From contig NC_092677.1 in the NCBI RefSeq assembly GCF_964355755.1, positions 16,340,101 to 16,404,100 of the forward strand: 64,000 nt of DNA. The letters run 5' to 3'. Made by a program: the position numbers and the translations under genes. Under the pieces are notes generated by a model. It ran no database searches. It saw nothing but the letters and a program-made list of their open reading frames with translations, and was not told the DNA's origin. Positions 37,231-47,830 of the stretch are shown in pieces. The DNA is from Antedon mediterranea (taxonomy: Eukaryota; Echinodermata; Crinoidea; Comatulida; Antedonidae). How positions within the stretch are numbered: the first letter of the stretch is position 1; the number at the start of each line of letters is the position of its first letter.

Positions 37231-38643
37231 CTAGATTTAATTCGTCACTATGACGAATTATAGGTTATATGCATTGATTTAAATAAAGATAATTGATTTT
37301 TAAAAGATATATTGATTGATTGATTTTTTCAGAATCTTTAATTATTTATAATATATGATAGGACCTTGCTAACGCGACCACCGTAGCCGATATCACAATC
37401 CGATCAAAGATCCATATGCGTATAATGTCATAAACCACATTTGTTGTTACATAATAATAAAGACATAAGTTAATTTTTATCTAGATTTCATTATAAATCA
37501 TGTGTATAATCTATACACTAAGAAATAAATTTGAACAAACAATACGGATAAAAAAAAAAAATCTTATTTCGTTTCCCAAGGTGAGACTCGATCTCGGTAC
37601 CTTGAGTGCCATAGACACGAGCACACACCACCGAGCCATGCACAACTGTCTAAAAATTGTAGAAAAATTCCTCCGTGTATTTACTATGAGGTAACCACTT
37701 TGGTGCAGATAGATTATTACATACCGCAATGAATTATAATTTTTTACTATGATGATATCTCTAAAAATGTACAAAAATGATGCACTGTCAAACTATATAC
37801 TTTTAACTTTAATATATGAACTTTTGGAGGAAGAAAGTTAATGTTAAGTTTGTTATTTTGGCCTAAGAAAATGTCATAATTTGTTTGATTGTCGAAATGA
37901 ATTTTTTTAAATTTAATATGCAATTAATTATGGCTTAATCAACTTTTGTTCCCTTAGTTTAATAATAAATCATACATAAGATACATACACTTCAAGAAAA
38001 TGAAATAAAAAATATGTGTTCCCGAGCATTCTGACGATCTATATTAATTTTAAAATTTAGCATATTTTCACCATTTTGTTAACTTACACGTGCGTAGCCT
38101 GTCACTTTTGACGTGCTCGTATAAGGCAATTACGCGTTGAAAAGTGAATAAAATATGATGATATTATTAAAGAAAGGTTGTACAACCGAAATCGGACAAA
38201 AAGAGTGCGCATTAACGTATAACGCGCAGTGCGCGTGCAAAAATCTGCGCACTCATGGCAATTTTTTAAACGCTTAAAATTGCCTGAAACGTACTCTAAT
38301 TTCATCGAAAATAAATTTTGACAATTTTGAACATTTTAAGCGCGCGTACGCAAGCGTTATATGCGCTACGCACGTAATTGTATTGCCATATGATGAAATA
38401 TGACCTGAAATTTATGAGTACCAAATTTTGTTTAATTGTGATTCATGCTTGTGAAGATATGATTACAAACGTGATTTCGTAAAATCGCGCTTAGACCACG
38501 TAATTTTTTATTACGCATCGTGAAAATATAACCACATCGATTCCTGGCCATAAGGAATATACTCTGAAAAATTGACTTAAATAGATGAAACTGATATCAA
38601 GATAATTCACGGACAAAATAGTGCTAAGGAAAGAATAAATAAA
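37231..38643 (-). mobile_element. Helitron-like non-autonomous element, tandem copy 1
   Basis: A 1,413-bp unit repeated directly at 38644. On the minus strand its 3' end is the hairpin AATTCGTCA-TAG-TGACGAATT (37259-37239), then AAAT, then CTAG (37234-37231) followed by TT. This matches the Helitron rule of a subterminal hairpin and CTRR end. The probable 5' end is at about 38643 (after a TTTATTTATTC stretch). Inside are a tRNA-like segment (about 37566-37640 minus, B-box-like GATCGAGTC) and a CpG-dense block (38180-38370). There is no Rep/helicase coding region, so any movement would depend on another element. Confidence 0.7.
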
Positions 38644-40056
38644 CTAGATTTAATTCGTCACTATGACGAATTATAGGTTATATGCATTGATTTTAATAAA
38701 GATAATTGATTTTTAAAAGATATTTTGATTCATTGATTTTCTCAGATTCTTTAATTATTTATAATATATGATAGGACCTTGCTAACGCGAATACAATAGC
38801 CGGTATCACAATCCGATCAAAGATCCCTCTGCGTATAATGTCATAAACCACATTTGCTGTTACATAATAATAAAGACATAAGTTATTTTTTATCTAGATT
38901 TCATTATAAATCATGTGTATAATATATACACTAAGAAATAAATTTGAACAAACAATACGGATAATAAAAAAAAAATCTTATTTCGTTTCCCAAGGTGAGA
39001 CTCGATCTCGGTACCTTGAGTGCCATAGACACGAGCACACACCACCGAGCCATGCACAACTGTCTAAAAATTGTAGAAAAATTCCTCCGTGTATTTACTA
39101 TGCAGTAACCACTTTGGTGCAGATAGATTATTACATACCGCAATGAATTATAATTTTTTACTATGATGACATCTCTAAAAATGTACAAAAATGATGCACT
39201 GTCAAACTATATACTTTTAACTTTAATATATGAACTTTTGGAGGAAGAAAGTTAATGTTAAGTTTGTTATTTTGGCCTAAGAAAATGTCATAATTTGTTT
39301 GATTGTCGAAATGAATTTTTTAAAATTTAATATGCAATTAATTATGGCTTAATCAACTTTTGTTCCCTTAGTTTAATAATAAATCATACATAAGATACAT
39401 ACACTTCAAGAAAATGAAATAAAAAATATGTGTTCCCGAGCATTCTGACGATCTATATTAATTTTAAAATTTAGCATATTTTCACCATTTTGTTAACTTA
39501 CACGTGCGTAGCCTGTCACTTTTGACGTGCTCGTATAAGGCAATTACGCGTTGAAAAGTGAATAAAATATGATGATATTATTAAAGAAAGGTTGTACAAC
39601 CGAAATCGGACAAAAAGAGTGCGCATTAACGTATAACGCGCAGTGCGCGTGCAAAAATCTGCGCACTCATGGCAATTTTTTAAACGCTTAAAATTGCCTG
39701 AAACGTACTCTAATTTCATCGAAAATAATTTTTGACAATTTTGAACATTTTAAGCGCGCGTACGCAAGCGTTATATGCGCTACGCACGTAATTGTATTGC
39801 CATATGATGAAATATGACCTGAAATTTATGAGTACCAAATTTTGTTTAATTGTGATTCATGCTTGTGAAGATATGATTACAAACGTGATTTCGTAAAATC
39901 GCGCTTAGACCGCGTAATTTTTGATTACGCATCGTGAAAATATAACCACATCGATTCCTGGCCATAAGGAATATACTCTGAAAAATTGACTTAAATAGAT
40001 GAAACTGATATCAAGATAATTCACGGACAAAATAGTGCTAAGGAAAGAATAAATAA
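38644..40056 (-). mobile_element. Helitron-like element, tandem copy 2
   Basis: Nearly identical to 37231-38643, differing by a few substitutions and 1-2 base indels. A 67-codon ORF is identical in both. The hairpin is at 38652-38672 and CTAG at 38644-38647, directly abutting copy 1. The 5' side runs into AAATAAATAAATAAAG. Further relatives are at 41445-42933 (opposite strand, diverged) and 46063-46556 (partial). Confidence 0.75.
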
Positions 40057-40083
40057 ATAAATAAAGATTTTGACAGAATCAAG

Positions 40084-40113
40084 AGGTTATATGCATGATA
40101 ATGCATATAACCT
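40084..40113. repeat. perfect 13-bp hairpin
   Basis: AGGTTATATGCAT and ATGCATATAACCT are exact reverse complements separated by GATA. AGGTTATATGCAT is also the sequence just inside the Helitron-like 3' hairpins at 37262 and 38675, so this may be a rearranged terminus. Confidence 0.85.
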
Positions 40114-40114
40114 A

Positions 40115-40195
40115 ATAACCTCAGTGGGACTTGAACCAGCGATCTCAACTGTGAGAGGCTGGATACATAACCATTACACCAAACTCTCATCCACA
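40115..40195 (-). mobile_element. tRNA-Glu-like SINE head
   Basis: On the minus strand an A-box-like TTGGTGTAATGGTTATG (from 40182) and a B box GGTTCAAGTCCC (40137-40126) are correctly spaced. A CTCTCAC stretch, which could give a CUC anticodon, lies between. Acceptor pairing is not complete, so I call a tRNA-derived SINE head or a decayed tRNA, not a functional tRNA-Glu. Confidence 0.55.
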
Positions 40196-40321
40196 ACTTT
40201 GTAGTGTGCAGTTAGCCTATTTACACTGACAACTAATAAAAAAAATTGAAAATATATATATATATATATATATTTTCCGGGACAATTTTATGTAGGGGAA
40301 TTTTACAGTAGGCGGAGGTTT

Positions 40322-40343
40322 GTACTCTAGGAGTACCCTCTAG
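40322..40343 (+). repeat. hairpin plus CTAG terminus
   Basis: GTACTC-TAG-GAGTAC (40322-40336) is followed by CCTCTAG and TT. This is a second type of Helitron-like 3' end. No body could be assigned. Confidence 0.4.
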
Positions 40344-40804
40344 TTCTGTTTTAATTTCATCACAATCGGACTACGAAAAGTTGACTTTCTTACGACCGGT
40401 AATTTTAATTAGTTGAAACCCAAGAAAGACATAGCGGAGAGGCAGTAATCATCATCAATATTAATAAAATATTCAATTTTTATATTTGAATTATCATATT
40501 GGCCTGCTACCTCATGTCATTAAAAATTGCGTTAATCTATAGAAATGTTGTTACCGTGTCTTGTGGTGTCAAGTACAATAAACGTGTTTTTAATGGCTAA
40601 GCAGTGGTTTCTTAAAAAAGCTCCTGAATTATTGATGTGATTATATTTAAATTGGTTAGTGGTTATGTCATTCACATCCAATCATCGGGCCTAATCGAAT
40701 GAAAACTGCGTTTTGATTTAGTTCGCTTTTGGGAATCCTATCTCTCTCTATTGTTTGTTTTTTTTTTTTGTTATATGTGAGACGAAATAAATGAAATGAA
40801 AGAC

Positions 40805-41165
40805 TTCAAGCTACAGAGGGATGTTTTTAGGAAATATGTCTAGGTTCTTTAGATATAGCGGCACTCCTCCTGTGTCTACTCCAAGCTACAGATGAATGTT
40901 TTTTTAGAAGTAGGTCTTGGTTCTTTGGCTAGCGGCACTCCTGTGTCACCGGTGCCTGTGTTGACTCCAAGCTACAGAGGGATGTTTTACTTTAAAGTAG
41001 GTCTAGATTATTTAGTTATTATAGCGGAACTCTGTGTTGACTTCAAGCTACATAGGGATGTTTTTAGGAAATGGGTCTAGGTTCTTTAGCATAGCGGAAC
41101 TCCTGTGTTTACTCCAAGGTAGCTACAGATGGATGTGTTTTCTTTTACGTACGTTCTTTAGATCT
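40805..41165 (+). repeat. tandem repeat of 70-90-bp units
   Basis: CAAGCTACAGAKGRATGTTT recurs at about 40808, 40882, 40970 and 41043, with a fifth degenerate unit near 41117. Each is followed by TAGGT(C)T.G.TTCTTTAG, ATAGCGGMACTCC and TGTGT.(G/T)ACT. A single monomer lies on the opposite strand at 56965-57045. Confidence 0.85.
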
Positions 41166-41444
41166 AGCGCGGCGGTCCACACAAAATACCAGAAATGTAT
41201 CATATCGTAATAAAAATATAACGCAACCAATTTCAAACGCGACCAATCATGATAAAATCACTTTGTATAGAGAGATCTCGGAAACACCTCGGGTCTTTGA
41301 TCGCCTGCTTTTTTTGTCAACGCCTGGCTTTTGCTCTGGTTGCTAAAGGTACGGTATTGAGTAAAAGAAATGGCTTCATGGCTCATGGCTTTAACATCTT
41401 TAGACTGCTGAACGTTACCATTAACTAGCTCGCAAAATTATTAT

Positions 41445-42933
41445 TATTAATTGTGAATTATCTCAAAAAGTTGAATGGCAATGATCGCAAAAATTTCACA
41501 TACTTCAACTTAGTCCTAATAATCTTTTCAGCGTGATCACTCATCCGTGACTTCATTTATACGCCATTTTGTAAAATCACATTATCAACCATATCTCCAT
41601 AATTAATTATCACATATTAATGAAATTTACTACACGTAAACTTCAGGTCAAGGGTAATAATATTAGCAAATAAAAACGCACGGGCACGTTGGGTCATGCG
41701 CGTGAAATCGCGCGTTAAAAATTTAAAAAGCTCAAAATTACGTTTTGATCAATTTAGAGCATGAATTAGGCCATTTGCGTGTTTTAAAAAATTACTGCGC
41801 AAAAACACGTTTTTGCGCGTGCGTACATAGAAAGCGTAAAAAATACAAAAATAATTGTTTGTACAAATTGCATTCTACTCATCTTCCTTGGTACATTCAC
41901 CAAATTTGAGTCAATTTTGACTTAAAATAGGTGCTATACGAGCACGTTAAAAATGACAAAATGCGCACATTAATTGTACAAAAGTGCTAAAAATGGTAAA
42001 AAATAAGGCCTTTTTAAAATGAATATAACTCTTCAGAATGGAAGGTGACCCCCAATTTTTTAACTTATTATGGAAGACAATGAGTTGTAGATATAAATGT
42101 ATATACACATTAGACGTACAAAATGGTATGACGTCATCACTTTTCCACATGAATTTTTAAAATAGGGTTTTTTCCCCTTTTGTCATATACCACCATATTC
42201 AACAGAGCGCAACTCGCTTATCTGTGATTGATTTTTTAAAATTTTTTAATATATTCTACCTCAACCAATTATTTTTCTTATGTGTTGCCAATATTTTCAT
42301 TTTGATGACGTCATCACCTCTTAAAATTTGAATAATGGTGGTTACGTAATTTCACCTACAACGTATATTTGAATACCTTACAGCTCTTCTGAAATAAAGT
42401 TGACCTTGATGTTTATAACTTATTATGAGATCTGGTGAAATGTAGATACGAATTCATACAAAAATTAAGTCTATCGAATGTTGTGACGTTATCATATGGC
42501 CAGTTGAAGTTAAAAAGTAGTTTTTTTATCTTTTTCGTCAAAGTTATACAAATTTTAAAGAGCGCGCACCGCGCTTCTACGTGCCAAATTTTCTTCCAAT
42601 TGTTATATTTTATTGCTCAATTCATTATCTTTCGATATCGTTATCCACAGGTTTATTTTGATAATGTCATCAGTGCCAAAAAATTAGAACATGATGTGTG
42701 TCCGTAATTTCACCAATGCTACACTGTATATAGATATACAGTATATACTGTACATAATGTATATGGCATATAATAGGCACAACTCAGCACTATAGGCGTA
42801 TAATAGGATGGCATACATCAACGTTTTCCGATTATATTATGTTAACATACGTGCATGTTTAAAAAATATTAATGTCAATAAAATGATAAAAATGATCACC
42901 TATAATTCGTCAAAGTGACGAATTAAATTCTAG
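41445..42933 (+). mobile_element. Helitron-like element, diverged plus-strand copy
   Basis: The end has the hairpin AATTCGTCA-AAG-TGACGAATT (42904-42924), AAATT and CTAG (42930-42933) followed by TT. The inner block ATACGAGCACGTTAAAAATG at about 41936 matches ATACGAGCACGTCAAAAGTG in the 37-40 kb units (minus strand), and AAACTTCAGGTCA at about 41638 matches their AAATTTCAGGTCA. Between about 42020 and 42720 the copy contains its own diverged ~360-bp direct repeat. No protein signature. Confidence 0.65.
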
Positions 42934-42939
42934 TTTACA

Positions 42940-43085
42940 TCTATGCTTATATAGTGCCCTCTTTAATTCGGCACCTATATTTAAACGTCAACTTAAAACT
43001 TTTCTTTTTAATTAATTACTAAGTATTGTTCTTTGTAGGGCGCCAAATAAAAACTTGTATAGAATAGAATAGAATTACTACCGTA
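42940..43085 (+). mobile_element. LINE 3'-end remnant
   Basis: One frame reads SAPIFKRQLKTFLFN followed by a stop, typical of the extreme C-terminus of a non-LTR retrotransposon reverse transcriptase. A short 3' UTR ends in the repeated tail ATAGAATAGAAT. The rest of the element is absent. Confidence 0.45.
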
Positions 43086-44162
43086 CCTGTAGTAGCTGGA
43101 GCAAAAGATACGGTAACAACATAACGTTTTTCTAAGAACATCTCGAAAACTATCTTTGTTGGAGTGTCAGGAGCATGGTGTATGTGTACATTTCAATATA
43201 TATATATATATATATAATTTTAAATCCTTTAGGACACAAACACATTGTTTAATAACCGCGTATTAAAATAGATGATAGAGACAATCGAGTGAAAGCTAGA
43301 ACATCAGAACAGAAACAGTCAATCACACTGAACTCGTGATGTGTGTTGGCAACGAAATAGTATGTAATTTGGTATAGTTAACATTGTACAACTGTAGTCT
43401 GTAAGTAATCTATCATCTATAATTGTTTACTTTAGTCAGAATTTATCATGGTGTCCAAATACTGATTGAAATTGATATCATCAGACTAAAAGCTTTTTAT
43501 ATTTCTTTTTATTGTTGAGTCCTTTGTTTAAAAATGTATAACGTTCAAAATAATTATAAAATTATAAAGTTACTGCGAATGATTTTAAACAACAACTTTA
43601 ATCCATTCAATTTCGGAACAGCCATGGCTGTGCGTTCCATGCATGCTCTACGCGTGCGTGTTTAGTTTGTACAGCGATTCTCTATAATAGTAATGCATTG
43701 TTTTTCCATTTTGTTGTTTAAAATCATGTTCGCAGTAACTTTATTATTTTGTTATTATCTTAACAAAAACCTTTAAACAAGTGGATTCTTTTGATATTAA
43801 ATTCGATATTTAAAGCATTGTGAATATTATACATTTTTTAAGCAAATGACTCGACTCCATACTCTACACAGGTATAGTTGGACACAAAGAAGGCCGGTAA
43901 TGTACCACGTGACTTTATAAATTCCGTGAACGCAATGCCGTAACTCTTTATATATTTGGCTCTGGCTAGCGCAAACCAAAAATGCGTTCAACGCTACTAA
44001 TTACTATGTTTATCAACTATATTAAATAGGCCTAGATCTGTATTTCTATCAAATTATGTATCTTAGCTTGATTTTTTTTAACTTAAAACAAAATTTAGTG
44101 ATCTTTTGAAATTTTAGTTTGTTTTTATTAAAAATTATAAAGTTTTAAAATTACTACTTCAC
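43086..44162. other. non-coding; TA microsatellite
   Basis: A (TA)n tract lies at about 43196-43216. No gene seen. Confidence 0.45.
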
Positions 44163-44165
44163 TAA

Positions 44166-44576
44166 AGCCCGGCGCACACTAGAGCTTTCGGCTGAGCCAA
44201 CTGGCACGAGTAACACTTGGCTCACTAAAAAATTTGCCGCAAACTATGTTCGCGTTCTATCGGACGCACACTAAACGCCTTGAGTACGCGATTTTCTGAT
44301 TGGATAATTACTTACTACGCTATACAGCACGCGCTGAAATATCATAATAAATCAGAACATGTCATGCGCAGTGGAATTTTTTAGTGAGCAGGAAGCTCAC
44401 GTTCGGCGCACACTTGAGGAAAATGGCACGCGTGGCAAAAAATATTAAACACGATAGATATTTTCCTCAGCGGCACGCGTGGCCGATTCCTCACGAAATC
44501 CCCGGCGCACACTGTGAGGCAAGTGTTACTCGTGCCAGTTGGCTCAGCCTGCGGAAGCTCTAGTGTGCGCCGGGCT
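44166..44576. mobile_element. MITE with ~60-bp inverted ends and TAA target duplication
   Basis: 411 bp. The left end AGCCCGGCGCACACTAGAGC and the right end GCTCTAGTGTGCGCCGGGCT are exact reverse complements. The match continues through TGAGCCAACTGGCACGAGTA and ACACTTG. TAA flanks both sides (44163-44165, 44577-44579). A 3-bp T(A/T)A duplication is characteristic of PIF/Harbinger and ISL2EU-type elements; the superfamily is inferred from this alone. No transposase. Confidence 0.85.
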
Positions 44577-44924
44577 TAAGACTATTCCAATCCATTGGCG
44601 CATTTTTGGTTGCGCTACCCAGAGCCATAAAGAGTTACGACTTTGAAGATTAGAAGCCATTCTTGTGTCAAAGAATTCGCGCGCTGAGGGCGCACGCGTC
44701 TCTTTTGTTTGTAGCGTTTTCCTGTAGTCCATGCATTATTTTTAGATTTTGTTGTCTAAGAAATAACGCTTAGATTCCGTCATTACAATTGTTTGTATCT
44801 TTACCAAGCTACCTTCTTTGTTTTCTACTCTTATTCAGACTCCACCCATCATTCACCACCCTGTCTCCATTTGTTGTATTTGTTTTATTCCTGTCCACCC
44901 AGGCAGCACTTGCTAGTTCTTCTT

Positions 44925-44975
44925 CTGCACTGATGAAGGGCTAGTTTTGCCCGAAAGCTCTGCTAACCGGTAATA
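44925..44975 (+). ncRNA. hammerhead-ribozyme-like core
   Basis: CTGATGA (44930-44936) is followed by a stem II GGGC...GCCC closed by a TAGTTTT loop, then GAAA (44953-44956), then GC-TCT-GC as a minimal stem III, then TAA as the UH cleavage triplet. Core bases and helices II and III fit the hammerhead consensus. Helix I does not pair convincingly with flanking sequence. Penelope-like retroelements are known to carry hammerheads in their terminal repeats, and Penelope fragments occur elsewhere in this window. Probably a decayed retroelement terminus; activity is doubtful. Confidence 0.45.
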
Positions 44976-45425
44976 TTAGCATACTGGTCACGTGACCCAA
45001 CCTGTCCGAGCAAGAGAGGCTCTCGCTGAATACAAAACACAATGTGCGACGGCCTAGAGTAGACGTCACCTAAACTGATTAAAATATAACTTTTAAATCT
45101 TCTTATCAACAACTACAGCCTATTACCAGGATTCCTGGTTTATATAACAAGGCCAACAGCCAGAAGTCGCGTGCTCTCCCAAAAAAAAAAACTTTGTACA
45201 TCAAAACAGTTCAAAGTACAGAAAAGCGATAAAACGCATAGTGATACCAGACCTACCGACATAGTGAACTATAGAGTCGCGTCCACGCGACTAAAAACAG
45301 GTAATAAGGTTAATAATATTTTAGAGTTCACCAAAACAGCCATTAAGTCGCGTGCTACAATGCATAGTGATACCGGACCGACAGACAGACCGACAGACAG
45401 ACAGACAGACCGACCGACCGACATA

Positions 45426-45984
45426 TACCCCTTTCACACCAAAAGCAAAACTCCGGAGACACTCCGGAGACACCCCGGAGTTGACGCCCCGCTGTTTGGT
45501 GTGAAAGGTAAAATCAAGCAACTCCAGAGTTTAAAACTGCGGGGTTGAACAGCTGAACATTCTCCGGAGAGCAAACTGCGGGGACACCCCGGTGTTTTGG
45601 TGTGAAAGGTACCAACATCAAACTCCGGAGGTCATCCTCACACGATCACTCATTGCTTTAGTTTTATTTAAATACTTTAAATATTTGTACAAAATATATA
45701 GCGGGTTTAAAAAATAATAAGTAGTATCAATAAAATATTATATTACTTCTGAGACTTTTGAAAGTAATTATTAAATTAAAAATATTGTTAATTAAAATTA
45801 TTCTAATGATCGTTGCGATGTAAACAAACAAAATAGAGGGCGACATTTACAATTTTATTTTATAAACTTCGGAGTTGCTAGGTTGGTGTGAAAGGGATAT
45901 CTCCGGAGTTTCTCGACGTTTTGAATGGTCATAAACCCCGGGGTGTCTCCGGAGACACTCCGGAGTTTTGGTGTGAAAGGGGTA
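45426..45984. mobile_element. foldback MITE inserted in a GTCGCG element
   Basis: 559 bp with ends TACCCCTTTCACACCAAAAG and the reverse complement TTTTGGTGTGAAAGGGGTA. The inverted similarity runs on through CTCCGGAG/CCCCGGAG blocks for about 55 bp. Flanking ATA (45423-45425 and 45985-45987) is duplicated. Removing the element and one ATA restores the GACATAGTGAACTATA sequence found in sister copies. CTCCGGAG-type palindromes are also repeated internally (45447-45620). Confidence 0.85.
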
Positions 45985-46062
45985 ATAGTGAACTATACTG
46001 ACCGAAATTACTGAACATGTTTAAAAATGTTGAAATGTTTAAAAACATTTATATTTTTTTAA

Positions 46063-46556
46063 TTTACACGTGCGTAGTTTGTCACTTTCGACGTGCTCGT
46101 ATAACGTAATTTCGAGTTGAAAAGTAAGTCAAGAAAACAGAAATCGGGCAAAAAGAGTGCGCAATAACATTTAACGCGCAGTGCGCGCGCAAAAATATGC
46201 GCACTCATGGCAATTTTGTAAACGCTTAAAATTGCCTGAAATGTACTCTTATTTCATCGAAAATAAATTTTGAAAATTTTAAGCGCGCGTACGCATGCGT
46301 TACATGCGCTACGCACGTAATTGTATTGCCATATGATGATTTATGCCCTGAAATTTATGAGTACCAAATTTTATTTAATTGTGATTCATGGTTGTGAAGA
46401 TATGATTACAACCGTGATTTCGTTAAATCGTGCGTAGACCGCGTAATTTTTTATTGCGCACCGTGAAACCATAACCACATTGATTCCTGGCCATAAGGAA
46501 TATACTGTGAAAAATTGACCTAGCTAGATTAAACTGATATCAAGATAAGGTCAGAA
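46063..46556 (-). mobile_element. partial Helitron-like copy
   Basis: Aligns with 38083-38610 of the tandem units: TTACACGTGCGTAG, GTGCTCGTATAA, CGCAGTGCGCG, GCGCGCGTACGCA and GGCCATAAGGAATATACT, in the same order. It lacks the hairpin/CTAG end. Somewhat diverged from the tandem pair. Confidence 0.8.
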
Positions 46557-47164
46557 AGCGATAAAACGCATAGTGATACCGGACCGACAGACCGACAGAC
46601 AGACCGACAGACAGACCGACCAACCGACCGACATAGTGAACTATAGAGTCGCTTCCACGCGACTAAAAACGCACAAATTCACCTCTCTTTTCATAAGTAT
46701 ATGGCTCTCTGTGTGCTTTTGACACAAACTGCGCCGCTAACGTTATTACATTTCATTTCATTCATCATTTCATTCGTAATTATTTGCTTTTATTATTTTA
46801 ATATGGTTCATTTTCTTTTCAGTGTATTAACAAATATATCCACGATTATTTTATTTAGTCATCAAAGCATGCATTATGAATTAAAAATATCACATAATTG
46901 TTATTAATAAGACCAAAGAACTTATAACACAAGAATCTCCTGTTCTTCAATTTGCATTCAAAACACAGTATCGGAAGTACTGGGTTAAAAGGTCAAACTG
47001 GGCGGCGACGCCATTTCACAGCATGGAGCAGCTAGGAAGTCAAAACTATTAATTCCTATAGAGGGCTCAGTCAATTACTTTATAGCCCCTATAGTATTAG
47101 CAGATCCGCTCTATGATTTTGACTTTCTAATTTGATGAGGGCGCGCTACTCCATGGCTCACATG

Positions 47165-47830
47165 CCATTAGACTGGATATAAATGTGTAGTTTCTGAACA
47201 ATTTAAGCCCTAATTTGTATATCTCCGATTAGTGGTTGCTGAGATATGATAAATCAAGGTCAAAGGTCAATAATGTTAGAAATAGCACTTCCATTCATTT
47301 TTGGACAAACTTTTTCATTAAAGTGAATATTAAGCCGATTTTCCACTAGGCGAATTTGTTCGCGCGAATCGAAAGCGTCATGCTATGCACATGCGTATTC
47401 GCGTTTCTGTCTGTCATACTGCCTTCTTCGACGAATTCTATTTCCTTTGATTTTTCGCTTCAGCGAAATTTACTAGTTCGAATTGTTTCTACTTTTTGCG
47501 AAGCGAAATATTGCGCAACCAATCAGAGCTCAGGAAATGAGCTATGACGCTTTCATGAGCACTCATGCGAATCGAAATGCTCAGCAACCACGCGAGGAAC
47601 ATGAACGTCGCAGCTATTCGCTCATGTAGTGGAAAGAGAGTAGGCGATTTTTTTCTCTTCGAAACGTTTGATTCGCGCGAACAAATTCGCCTTGTGGAAA
47701 ATCGGCTTAAAAACATATATTCTAACGATTTTGACACCATAATTAAATATCTGTGACTAGCGGTTTCCAAGATACAGAGTACGTTATTAAAAATGGCGGC
47801 CATTTTTAATTATGCAAATTAGGCTACTTC
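47165..47830 (+). repeat. diverged relative of the 28.8-kb arm repeat, split by a MITE
   Basis: ATTTGTATATCTCCGATTAG, AAGGTCAAAGGTCAATA and TTTTGGACAAACTTTTTCAT on the left of 47330 resume on the right of 47710 with TTCTAACGATTTTGACACCA and AATGGCGGCCAT. The motif order is the one seen in 28807-29313. Confidence 0.65.
47330..47710. mobile_element. MITE with ~40-bp inverted ends
   Basis: Left TTAAGCCGATTTTCCACTAG, then GCGAATTTGTTCGCGCGAAT. The right end is the near-perfect inverse (ATTCGCGCGAACAAATTCGC, CTTGTGGAAAATCGGCTTAA). Inserted in the repeat at 47165-47830. No transposase. Overlapping ORFs on both strands (47356-47803) come from its palindromic structure. Confidence 0.85.

Larger units (their letters stand above)
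45163..46668. repeat. nested mosaic of GTCGCG elements
   Basis: Three related units can be followed by GCGATAAAACGCATAGTGAT, ACATAGTGAACTATAGAGTC and CCACGCGACTAAAAAC: about 45163-45297, a split unit from about 45345 to 46010, and 46550-46668. GACC/GACA microsatellites (45373-45423, 46584-46632) lie in the second and third. The second unit is split by the foldback element at 45426-45984. A Helitron-like fragment (46063-46556) sits before the third. Confidence 0.7.

Noticed and set aside
38102-38305. 67-codon minus-strand ORF that is identical in both Helitron-like copies (second at 39516-39719)
   Set aside because: Identity follows from the recent duplication of the whole unit; it lies in a CpG-rich non-coding block and shows no domain.
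37200-43000. CRISPR-like direct repeats
   Set aside because: Repeat units are kilobase-scale or foldback; no short regularly spaced repeats with unique spacers occur anywhere, and the DNA is animal-like.
45171-45548. 125-codon ORF
   Set aside because: Runs through nested repeats including the GACC/GACA microsatellite and the foldback end.
47356-47803. Overlapping ORFs on both strands
   Set aside because: Produced by the palindromic MITE at 47330-47710.
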